A DNA stretch of 16,244 nt, from NCBI GenBank assembly GCA_009782085.1, contig WQUN01000034.1, positions 1-16,244 of the forward strand. Direction: 5' to 3'. This stretch comes from Bacillota bacterium. Lineage in GTDB: Bacteria; Bacillota; Clostridia; Lachnospirales; WQUN01. Position numbers and translations under genes: made by a program. Shown here one piece after another: positions 6,639-14,100 of this stretch (position 1 is its first letter; each line of letters begins with the position of its first letter). The notes below the pieces were generated by a model. It had not been told where the DNA came from and made no database searches. It worked only from the letters and a program-made list of their open reading frames with translations.

Positions 6639-7024
6639 AAAATCCCCGCTATCAGGCTCACGAGCCCGGAGATGATGGGCGCGGAGATGACCATGATGAT
6701 GACTTTGCCGCCGAGCTCGATCTTGGAGGCGATGGCGGACTCCCCCGCGTCCGCGCAGACCTGGGAGGCGAACTCCGCGATATACGCGACGCATATGATT
6801 TTGAGTATCAGGCCGATGTACGCCGCGCCGCTGGCGGCGTTGACCAGCGAGGCGATGTTCTCCAGAATGCCCACTGCCTGTCCCAGCCACGGGGTCAAAA
6901 TGAGCAGAAGCAGCACGCTGGCGGAAATGCTGATCAGCAGCGCGAACTCCGCGCTCTGCCTCTTTACGGCGACGGCCAGAATCGCGGCCACGATCCCAAG
7001 CGCCGCGATCCTGGCTATATCCAA
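6635..7024 (-). CDS. spoIIIAD: Stage III sporulation protein AD
   Basis: This 129-aa membrane protein of the SpoIIIA channel has about four hydrophobic segments. Family features are ILENIASLVNAASGAAYIG, ILKIICVAYIAEFASQVCAD and AGESAIASKIELGGKVIIM. The start is TTG at 7024, which gives the usual N-terminus MDIARIAALGIVAAILAV. GGGAGG lies 12 nt upstream, rather far, and no other in-frame start is available. The 58-bp gap to spoIIIAC contains an inverted repeat. Its stop overlaps the spoIIIAE start. Confidence 0.95.
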   Translation of the reverse strand: MDIARIAALGIVAAILAVAVKRQSAEFALLISISASVLLLLILTPWLGQAVGILENIASLVNAASGAAYIGLILKIICVAYIAEFASQVCADAGESAIASKIELGGKVIIMVISAPIISGLVSLIAGIL

Positions 7025-7043
7025 GGGTTGACACGCCCTCCCG

Positions 7044-7084
7044 AGGAACCGTTCAACATTATTGTTGCGAATTTTACGGTTCCT
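7044..7084. repeat. Inverted repeat at the spoIIIAC-spoIIIAD junction
   Basis: AGGAACCGT (7044-7052) and ACGGTTCCT (7076-7084) pair perfectly, and the interior CAAC/GTTG can pair as well. The right arm overlaps the spoIIIAC stop codon, and the left arm lies 20 bp before the spoIIIAD start. There is no U-tract, so RNA processing, stability or translational control is more likely than termination. Confidence 0.65.
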
Positions 7085-7277
7085 ACAATTTGAACACGCT
7101 CTGCACCGTGGTGAACAGCTCGCTGATATACTGGATCACCCAGAACAGCACCAGCACCAGCCCGGCGAGGGTGGTCATCATGGCCTGTTCCTCCCGGCCC
7201 GCGCGCTGCAGCACCTGGTTCAGGACAGCGACGAGGATCCCGACCGCGGCGATCCTAAAGACGACCTGTATGTCCAT
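7083..7277 (-). CDS. spoIIIAC: Stage III sporulation protein AC
   Basis: This 64-aa protein has two transmembrane helices (about 6-23 and 33-52), with the family pattern VLNQVLQRAGREEQAMMTTL and LAGLVLVLFWVIQYISELF. Usual length is about 65-68 aa. The ATG start follows AAGGGAG at 9 nt. It is separated from spoIIIAB by 398 bp of repeats, whereas in Bacillus subtilis these genes are almost contiguous. The upstream repeat array begins 17 bp from the start codon and abuts the ribosome-binding site. Confidence 0.95.
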   Translation of the reverse strand: MDIQVVFRIAAVGILVAVLNQVLQRAGREEQAMMTTLAGLVLVLFWVIQYISELFTTVQSVFKL

Positions 7278-7293
7278 ACTGGAGAACTCCCTT

Positions 7294-7405
7294 CTGGAAA
7301 CTGGATGCTAGAAACTAGAAACTAGAAACTGGAAACTAGAACCTAGAACCTGGAAACTGGAAACTGGAAGCTGGAAGCTGGAAACTGGAAACTGGAAACT
7401 AGTAT
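7294..7405 (+). repeat. Heptanucleotide tandem array, 15-16 units
   Basis: Fifteen in-register 7-bp units cover 7294-7398, with a degenerate sixteenth to 7405. The main forms are CTGGAAA and CTAGAAA, with CTAGAAC, CTGGAAG and CTGGATG variants. Variation is limited to the third, sixth and seventh bases. Three units make 21 bp, so any reading frame through it encodes a 7-residue repeat such as SFQFPVS, which is not a real protein. Confidence 0.95.
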
Positions 7406-7407
7406 CT

Positions 7408-7519
7408 CATCCGGCAAGGTCTTGTGGGGGCGGCTATCAGCCGCCCGCAAAACCTCGGGCGATTGATAATCGCCCCTACAATAGGTCACCTGTGTCAAAC
7501 ATCGAATTCTCGCCGGATG
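7408..7519. repeat. Double-hairpin element bounded by CATCCGGC / GCCGGATG
   Basis: Terminal arms CATCCGGC (7408-7415) and GCCGGATG (7512-7519) are perfect inverted repeats. Inside are two perfect 8-bp stem-loops with 3-nt loops, GGGCGGCT-AGCCGCCC (7428-7446) and GGGCGATT-AATCGCCC (7457-7475). The GGGGCGATT/AATCGCCCC motif is a common dispersed repeat in GC-rich clostridial genomes, as far as I recall. Confidence 0.75.
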
Positions 7520-7557
7520 CAACACTAGTGCCGCATATCAAAACAGATGGGATGTTT

Positions 7558-7655
7558 GTCATCCTGAGCGTAGCGAAGGATCTAAGATTCTTCGGCTTCG
7601 CCTCAGAATGACAGTAAGCAGATTCTTCGGCTTCGCCTCAGAATGACAGTACGCA
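7558..7655. repeat. Cluster of 'CATCCTGAGCG' dispersed repeats with a 35-bp tandem duplication
   Basis: A forward copy GTCATCCTGAGCGTAGCGAA (7558-7583) is followed after one base by a reverse copy ending CTCAGAATGAC, so the two can form a near-perfect hairpin. The reverse copy is then duplicated in tandem: 7586-7620 and 7621-7655 are 35-bp units differing at one base. Confidence 0.9.
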
Positions 7656-7675
7656 GATACTTTTGGGATGAACTG

Positions 7676-8194
7676 CTAGAACAGCAGCACCGCGAACAGC
7701 ACCCCGCCCAGGATTCCCAGGCTTCGGTACATCTTGCGGCTTTTTTGCGCCGCGTCGGACAACAGAAGGACGCGCTCGTCTATCTGCGCCATTGTCAGGC
7801 TTATTGCGTCGATCTGGGCGGATCTGTCCAGGCTGCCGAGGTTTTTCCAGAAGGCCGTCAGGAGTTCCCAGTCCTCCGTTTTCAGAAAGAACTTGTTTTT
7901 GGCCGCGCCGGCGGCCGTGAACCATATCTCGAAGAAGCCGCCCGCCTTGCGTTCGAGGCTTTCCGCCACGGCGGCCAGGACCTCCCCGACGCGTCCGGAC
8001 ACGCGCGCCCCGGCGCTTTTAAGCGCCTCCGGAAGCGGCGGGGCCGCGAAGGCGATCTCCCCGCGCAGGAAGGACAGGGCGCTCTTCCAGTCCCTGAGGT
8101 TTTGCAGCCTGTAGCCGCAAGCGCCGCCGAGGTAAAAGCCGATAAGCGTCGAAGCGCTCAGAATCAGCGCCGCCGCGAGAGTTTTGATAAGCAT
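7676..8194 (-). CDS. spoIIIAB: Stage III sporulation protein AB
   Basis: This 172-aa protein (Bacillus about 171) is distantly related to type II secretion GspF. N-terminal hydrophobic helix 4-25 (AAALILSASTLIGFYLGG), a soluble helical middle (RLQNLRDWKSALSFLRGEI, APPLPEALKSAG), and a C-terminal hydrophobic helix (SLGILGGVLFAVLLF). It is expected to work with the SpoIIIAA ATPase at the mother-cell face of the channel. The ATG start follows GGAGG at 7 nt. It lies 125 bp after spoIIIAA, and a dispersed repeat occupies part of that gap. Confidence 0.94.
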   Translation of the reverse strand: MLIKTLAAALILSASTLIGFYLGGACGYRLQNLRDWKSALSFLRGEIAFAAPPLPEALKSAGARVSGRVGEVLAAVAESLERKAGGFFEIWFTAAGAAKNKFFLKTEDWELLTAFWKNLGSLDRSAQIDAISLTMAQIDERVLLLSDAAQKSRKMYRSLGILGGVLFAVLLF

Positions 8195-8263
8195 GTCCGT
8201 TCCTCCCGGTACAACGTGAGTACCCTTGGAAACTCTAAAGGTAACCTCTATAAACCCCTTATT

Positions 8264-8291
8264 GTCATTCTGAGCGCAGCGAAGAATCTTA
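8264..8291 (+). repeat. Single 'CATTCTGAGCG' dispersed repeat between spoIIIAA and spoIIIAB
   Basis: GTCATTCTGAGCGCAGCGAA and the following GAATCTTA form one copy of the family seen at 7558, 14572, 14732 and 14925. The preceding bases CCTCTATAAACCCC match the flank of the 14925 copy in reverse complement, so the full element is about 50 bp. Confidence 0.9.
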
Positions 8292-8319
8292 CCCCCGCCG
8301 GGCTGACCGTTCCGCGCAA

Positions 8320-9384
8320 TTAAGCCCGGAATGGGGCAGCATAGGCCGCGGCGGCCGGCGGATCCGTACGCTCGCCGGGTCCGCGCACGGTCCGGCCGGC
8401 CTCGTCGTAAATTCCCCCGAGCTTGCCGGCTCCGTAAAGCACGACAAACCTTTTGAATATTTTTTGCTCAAACAGAGGGCCGAAACCGGGCTTTCCGCGC
8501 AGATCGTCCGGGCCGTAGCCGTGCGCCGTGCACAGTAGCCCAACGCCCGCGTTCGCGACCTCCTCCGCGGCCTCCGCGTCCTTCCTGCCGCCCAGCTCGT
8601 CCGCCGCCACGATCCGCGGGCCCATCGCCCGTAGCAGCATGGACATGCCCTCCGCCTTCGGGCACGCGTCCAGCACGTCCGTGCGCATCCCGACGTCATT
8701 TTGCGGCACGCCCCTGTAGCAGCCGGCGATCTCCGAGCGCTCGTCCGCGACGCCTACGGTCACGCCGGCGAAAACACCGGGTATCCCGTCGGATAAAAGC
8801 CTTATCAGGTCCCGGAGCAAGGTGGTCTTTCCGCAGGCGGGCGGCGATATTATGAGGGTGTTGAGAAGGCGCTTTTCAGCGGAAGGCCCGTCCAAAAGCC
8901 GCCCGACCACCTTTTCCCCGCAGCCTATGACCTGGTGCGACACGCGGATGTTGAAGCCGCTGATGTTCCGCAGGGCGCGCACGGCCCGGTTCTCCACCGA
9001 GGCGCGGCCCGTCAGGCCGATCCTGTGCCCGCCGGGGATGGTTATGTAACCGCTCCTGATCTCCTCCTCGAAGGCGTAGATGGAGTAGTCGCTTATCAGC
9101 TCCAGGATTTGTGCTATGTCCTCGCGCGTGGCCTGGTAGGCTGCGGAGACTGAACCCGTCAGGCCGGAGGCCGCGGCGCCGGCCGCGGCGCGGCTGCCTC
9201 CGGCGTTTTCGCCGCCGTTTTTCGCGCACAGGAAAAACTCCCGGCAATTTATGTAGACGATGACCGGCCTGCCGACCCGCAGGCGAATCTCCGAAATCTC
9301 GCCGAACCGGCCGTCCGGTATGGCTGAAAGGAGCTCGCGAAGCGGCTGGCCCGTATAGCTTAGGATGATTTCTTTTGTGCGCAT
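8320..9384 (-). CDS. spoIIIAA: Stage III sporulation protein AA (secretion-type ATPase)
   Basis: This 354-aa AAA-type ATPase is related to type II/IV secretion ATPases and is thought to energise the SpoIIIA channel from the mother-cell cytoplasm. Walker A PPACGKTT lies at 181-188 and Walker B RIVAADELGG at 257-266. The family region GYITIPGGHRIGLTGRA (about 112-128) is intact. I chose the ATG at 9384 because TAGGAGG lies 4 nt upstream and MRTKEIILSYTG fits the family N-terminus. A reading from 9441 adds 19 unrelated residues. It is longer than the Bacillus protein (307) because of an Ala/Gly-rich insert (about 55-80) and an Ala/Pro-rich C-terminal tail. Confidence 0.95.
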   Translation of the reverse strand: MRTKEIILSYTGQPLRELLSAIPDGRFGEISEIRLRVGRPVIVYINCREFFLCAKNGGENAGGSRAAAGAAASGLTGSVSAAYQATREDIAQILELISDYSIYAFEEEIRSGYITIPGGHRIGLTGRASVENRAVRALRNISGFNIRVSHQVIGCGEKVVGRLLDGPSAEKRLLNTLIISPPACGKTTLLRDLIRLLSDGIPGVFAGVTVGVADERSEIAGCYRGVPQNDVGMRTDVLDACPKAEGMSMLLRAMGPRIVAADELGGRKDAEAAEEVANAGVGLLCTAHGYGPDDLRGKPGFGPLFEQKIFKRFVVLYGAGKLGGIYDEAGRTVRGPGERTDPPAAAAYAAPFRA

Positions 9385-9531
9385 GGGGCCTCCTAAATGA
9401 GGTTTGCCAATCCGGGATAAGGATTTAGCGGCTATGGCCAACGGGCTTGTCTGTCAGCCGCTTATACACATCCCGGTTAAAATCTTCGCGGTCACGCCTG
9501 TGAAGTATTAATCTGAGATTCGTATTAATCA

Positions 9532-9561
9532 TATTTATGACAAGCCGGCGGGGAATATGAC
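9532..9561 (-). promoter_or_regulatory. Sigma-E-type promoter of the spoIIIA operon
   Basis: On the minus strand, GTCATATT (9554-9561) and CATAAATA (9532-9539) are separated by exactly 14 bp, close to the sigma-E consensus (ATATT, 13-15 bp, CATACA-T). Bacillus spoIIIA is transcribed by sigma-E in the mother cell. Transcription would start near 9525, leaving a leader of about 140 nt before spoIIIAA. Confidence 0.78.
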
Positions 9562-9630
9562 AGGACGGAAAAGGCCGTAGAATGCGCAAAAAGCCGCTAA
9601 AATTTGCCCTGCCCCTTTTTAAGCTGGCGG

Positions 9631-9659
9631 TTGACAATCTACCCGAATTGGCTTATCAT
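9631..9659 (+). promoter_or_regulatory. Sigma-A promoter of the citrate synthase gene
   Basis: TTGACA (9631-9636) and TATCAT (9654-9659) are spaced by 17 bp. Transcription would begin near 9666, about 80 nt before the chosen TTG start. This rules out start codons at 9604 and 9664. The rest of the 9385-9744 gap holds the divergent spoIIIA promoter and no gene. Confidence 0.8.
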
Positions 9660-9744
9660 CATCATGATTGCGGGAGTGTGTCCGTCGGGGACGCGTAAAT
9701 CCCATAAATTTGCCTGTAAACTCTGGACGGAAAGGGATGAGGAT

Positions 9745-11115
9745 TTGGACAACGGTGAGAGAACGGATAAACCCGGCGCGGCCGGTTCGATCGATTACCG
9801 CGGCAAAGTGTCCGCGGCGGACTCCATTAACCCGGAGCTCTACGCGAAACACGACGTGAAGCGCGGCCTTCGCGACCTGAACGGGCGGGGCGTGCTCGCG
9901 GGCCTGACGCGCATAGGCGACGTGAGGAGCTATTCGGAGGAGGACGGGGAGTCCGTGCCGCAGCCTGGGCAGCTCTTTTACCGCGGCTTCAACATCCGCG
10001 ACCTGGTCGGCGGCTTTGCCAAAAGCGGGCGCTTCGGCTTCGAGGAGACGGCGTATCTGCTGCTGTTCGGCGACCTGCCCTCCGCCTGCGAACTGGACGC
10101 CTTTTACCGGCTTCTGGCGGAGAACCGGCGGCTCCCGGCGGAATTCGTGCGGGACGTCATCATGGCCGCGCCCGGCAGAGACGTGATGAACGCCCTGTCC
10201 CGGAGCGTCCTGACTTTGTACACCTTTGACCCGAACCCGGACGACACGTCCGTCGAAAACCTGCTCCGCCAGTGCCTGGGGCTGATCGCGGCGTTCCCGA
10301 TGCTGTCCGTGTACAGCTATCAGATATTCGCGCATTATTTCAGGCGCGACAGCCTTTATATACACGACCCGAGCCCGTCGCTGGGCACGGCCGAAAACCT
10401 CCTTTACATGCTAAAGCCTGACAAATCCTACACGGAGCTGGAGGCCAGGCTTCTCGACCTGGCGCTCGTCCTGCACGCGGAGCACGGCGGCGGGAACAAC
10501 TCCACCTTCGTGACCCACGTGGTCTCGTCCTCCGGGACGGACGCGTACTCCGTCATATCAGCCGCGCTGGGCTCCCTGAAAGGCCCGAGGCACGGCGGCG
10601 CGAACATCAAGGTCGTGCACATGTTCGAGGACATCAAGCGGAACGTCAAAGACTGGGCAGACGAGGACGAGGTCGCGGACTATCTGGCCAGGATACTGAA
10701 CAAGCAGGCCTTCGACCGCTCCGGCCTGATCTACGGGATCGGCCACGCGGTCTATTCCGTCTCCGACCCGAGGGCGGAGATACTGAAGGAGCGGGCCGCC
10801 GCCCTGGCGAAGGCCAAAGACATGACGGACGAGATGAACCTGTACCTTTGCGTCGAGCGCATCGCGCCTTTGGTCATCGCGAAGCAAAGGAAGATGTACA
10901 AGGGCGTCAGCGCCAACGTGGACTACTACTCCGGCTTTGTCTACAAGATGCTGGGCTTTCCGGAGGAGCTTTTCACGCCGATCTTCGCCGTGGCCCGGAT
11001 CGTCGGCTGGAGCGCGCACCTGATGGAGGAGATCGTCAACAGCGGCAAGATCATCCGCCCGGCGTACATGTCGGTCAGCGAAGAGAGAGACTACATACCG
11101 ATAAGCAAGAGGTAA
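9745..11115 (+). CDS. Citrate synthase (citrate/2-methylcitrate synthase family)
   Basis: This 456-aa enzyme condenses acetyl-CoA with oxaloacetate to give citrate, feeding 2-oxoglutarate and glutamate synthesis. Catalytic residues are visible: H247 in LHAEHGGGNNSTF, H283 in LKGPRHGGANIKV, and D341 in GIGHAVYSVSDPRAEIL. It is of the Si type, not the HMG-lyase-like Re type. The protein matches the longer clostridial subfamily more than the ~370-aa Bacillus CitZ. I chose TTG at 9745 because it lies downstream of the predicted transcription start with a GATGAGG motif just upstream. The start choice is only moderately certain. The 2-methylcitrate activity cannot be excluded. The helicase gene follows after 6 bp, so the two are probably co-transcribed. 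Confidence 0.9.
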   Translation: MDNGERTDKPGAAGSIDYRGKVSAADSINPELYAKHDVKRGLRDLNGRGVLAGLTRIGDVRSYSEEDGESVPQPGQLFYRGFNIRDLVGGFAKSGRFGFEETAYLLLFGDLPSACELDAFYRLLAENRRLPAEFVRDVIMAAPGRDVMNALSRSVLTLYTFDPNPDDTSVENLLRQCLGLIAAFPMLSVYSYQIFAHYFRRDSLYIHDPSPSLGTAENLLYMLKPDKSYTELEARLLDLALVLHAEHGGGNNSTFVTHVVSSSGTDAYSVISAALGSLKGPRHGGANIKVVHMFEDIKRNVKDWADEDEVADYLARILNKQAFDRSGLIYGIGHAVYSVSDPRAEILKERAAALAKAKDMTDEMNLYLCVERIAPLVIAKQRKMYKGVSANVDYYSGFVYKMLGFPEELFTPIFAVARIVGWSAHLMEEIVNSGKIIRPAYMSVSEERDYIPISKR

Positions 11116-11121
11116 TCATTC

Positions 11122-14100
11122 ATGAACTACGACATCTCCAAGGGGCAGATACTCAGCCTGGCTTCTAACCCTGACGTGTACATGCGGGGCGAGAAGTATT
11201 TCCGTGACGAAAAGATCACTTCGGCCGCGTTTCACGAGCTGGGCGGCGGCGAGCAGATCGTCTTTCAGGTGGAGGGCAATTACAGGAACTACAGGACCGT
11301 CCTCGAGTTCGACTCAGCGGGCGGGCTTATCGGCTACCGGTGCGACTGCGAGAGCCACCACATCTGGAAGGGCGCTTGCAAGCACGTGGTGGCGGGGCTT
11401 TTGTGCCTCCTGAACGGCAGCGTCAAAGAGCTCGACCTGATGGGGAGCCAGCGCGCGGCGCGCGGCCTCGCGGACGCCATCGAGAAGCGCGTCTTTTACG
11501 AGATAGACAGCGAGTTCGCCCTGTCGCAGGGCGGGGCGGAGGAGGTCTACACCCTCTCGCCGCTTCTGATAGTGGACGGCCCGGAGAACGTGCGCGCCGA
11601 GTTCAGCGTCGGCGGTTCGCGGATGTATATCATCAAGAACATCCCGAAATTCCTCGGCCAGTTCAAGCAGTCGGAACAGGCCGAATACGGCAAGACCGTC
11701 ATCGTGCACAACCCCGCTTTTTTCACGGGGGATTCGCGCAGGATGCTGGAATATCTCCAGGGCGAGCTCGAAATCTCGGAGGAGTTCGGGCGCGGCGGGG
11801 CCAGGAGCCATCATTTCTACTCATCCGCCCCGGACGACGGCCGCTGCCACAGCCTCAGCCGCCGGAACACGGACCGGTTCATGGGCTTTTTACACGACAA
11901 AACGGTGACTGTCAGGTTTTCGGCCACGAAGCGGACGCTGGACATGCCCGTCAAACGGGAGATGCCCCCGTTTTCGTTCGCCCTGGAACAGGACGGCAAC
12001 GGCGCGGTCCTGCGCGGCGAACCCAGGAGATACACCACCCTGACGGGCGAGAAGTTCAAGTATTTTTTCCTGGACGACAGGATATGCGCGGTCGGCGCCG
12101 GGGACGGCGAAATTTTGGCGGCGGTCCAGGAGGCCGTCAACAGGACGACCGGCGGCAGGCTGCTCTTTTCCGGCGACAGCTACGCGAAGCTCCTGACCGT
12201 GGCGCTCCCGAGGCTCCGGAAGCTAAACGTGATAAGCCGGATTACCGGCAGCGCGCCGGAACTCTCGTTCGCGAAGTTCGTCCCGAGGCTCTATTTCGAC
12301 GCCGAGGGCGGGGACGTGTCCTGCAAGGCGGATTTCGCGTATCTGCGCCCCTTCGCGGAGGGGAAGCCCTTGGACGCCGCGGACGGGAAGCCCATGGACG
12401 ATGGCGGCTCTGCGGACGGGAAGCCGGTGGACGGCGCGGGCGGCAAACCCGCGGAAAACCGCCCGGAGGCGGCCGGAAGCGGGCCGGACGAAAGCTCCCC
12501 CGCCGCGGACGCGGCGCAGGAACCGCCGGCGGTCAGGGACCTGGCCGGGGAATACAGGGTCCTGCGGCGCCTGCAAACATTGGGCTTTGTCAAGACCCCC
12601 GGCGATAAGTTCACGCTCTCCGGGGACGAGCTGATATACGAATTCCTGCACTACGGGATAAACGGGCTCTACGACCAGTGCGAGGTCTACGTGACCGACA
12701 GGCTCAGGAATAAGACCGCCAAGGCCTCCAAATTCAACATGGGCGTGCGCATCGCCGGGAACCTCCTGGAGCTCAGGATGGACAGCGCCGGCTATACTTT
12801 CGCCGACCTGGCGGACGCCCTGGAATCCATCAAGGAAAAAAAGAGATATTTCCGGCTCAGGGACGGCAGGTTCCTGAACCTCGAAAACGACGAGCTCCAG
12901 TCCGCCGCCGCAGTGCTGACGGCCTTGGACGTGTCCAGGAAGGACGCCGCCAAGGAGACGATCACCTTGCCGAAATACCGCGCCCTCTACCTGGACAGCC
13001 TTATCCGGGACAGCGCGGCCTTCGACAGGGACGAGAACTTCGAGAAGCTGGCCGGGGATTTCCGGCGGATCGAAGGCCGGGACTTTCCCGCGCCGCCGTC
13101 CCTAGAGCGCGTCCTTCGCGAATACCAGAAAACCGGATTCAAATGGCTGAAAACCCTGGCCGGGTACGGCTTCGGGGGGATACTGGCGGACGACATGGGC
13201 CTGGGAAAGACGCTCCAGGTCATAGCCTTGCTGTTGAGCGAGAAGGAGCGGGCCGCCGGCGAGAAGGACGGCGGGGCGGACAGGCAATACGCGAAGCTGG
13301 CGCTGGTCGTCGCGCCGACGTCGCTTCTGTTCAACTGGGAGAGCGAGATAAAGAGGTTCGCGCCGGAGCTTTCCACGGCGGTCATCTCCGGCGCGCCGGA
13401 GAAGCGCCGGGAAATCCTGGCCCAGGACGCGGATGTGTATATAACCACTTACGACATGCTGAAGCGGGACATAGGCAACTATCAGGGGGTGAAATTCGCC
13501 TTCACCGTCGCCGACGAAGCCCAGAATATCAAGAACCACCTGACGCAGAACTCCCTGGCCGTGAAGGCCGTGGAGGCGGGCGTCAGGTTCGCGCTGACCG
13601 GCACGCCTATCGAGAACTCCCTGTCCGAGCTGTGGTCTATATTCGACTTCATCATGCCCGGCTACCTGCACAGCGCCGGCAGGTTCGCCAGGCTTTACGA
13701 GACGCCCATCGTCAAGAACGGCGACCAGAACCAGGCGCAGCTTCTGCGCAAGCAGATCGCGCCGTTCCTGCTGCGGCGGGTAAAGAGCGACGTTTTGAAG
13801 GAGCTCCCGGAAAAGACGGAGACGACCCTCTACGCGGAGCTATACGAGGAGCAGAAAAAAATCTACCTGGCGCACATGCTGAAGGCGCGGGGGGAGCTTC
13901 GGGAGATACTGGGCGGCGGCTTCGAGAAGGGGCGCATCAGGATTTTGTCCTTGCTTTTGCAGCTGAGGCAGATATGCTGCCACCCGGCGCTTTTCGTGGA
14001 CAACTACGACGGCGGGAGCGGCAAGCTGGACATGGCCGTGGAGACGGTGCAGATGGCGCTGGACTCCGGCCACAGGATACTCCTTTTCTCCCAGTTCACG

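Larger units (their letters stand above)
7278..7675. other. 398-bp repeat-filled gap inside the spoIIIA operon
   Basis: No gene is supported. From left to right it holds a 7-bp tandem array (7294-7405), a double-hairpin element (7408-7519) and a cluster of 'CATCCTGAGCG' dispersed repeats (7558-7655). The transcript from spoIIIAB to spoIIIAC would have to cross all three. Confidence 0.85.

Noticed and set aside
7044..7084. Rho-independent terminator between spoIIIAC and spoIIIAD
   Set aside because: The stem is good but there is no T-tract, and it lies inside an operon whose downstream genes must be transcribed.
7343..7525. Small leftward frame encoding SSFQFPASSFQFPVS
   Set aside because: Product of translating the 7-bp repeat array. 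It has no ribosome-binding site.
9425..9637. Small leftward frame between spoIIIAA and citrate synthase
   Set aside because: It spans the sigma-E-type promoter. The internal ATG near 9535 overlaps the -10 box, so it could not be translated from that promoter.
9619..10365. Leftward frame opposite citrate synthase
   Set aside because: Antisense shadow with His/Arg/Val bias. It overlaps catalytic citrate synthase sequence and the promoter.
11340..12608. Long forward frame inside the helicase gene, and a similar one at 13143-14600
   Set aside because: Out-of-frame shadows rich in Arg/Gly/Pro. The overlapping frame encodes clear SNF2 motifs.
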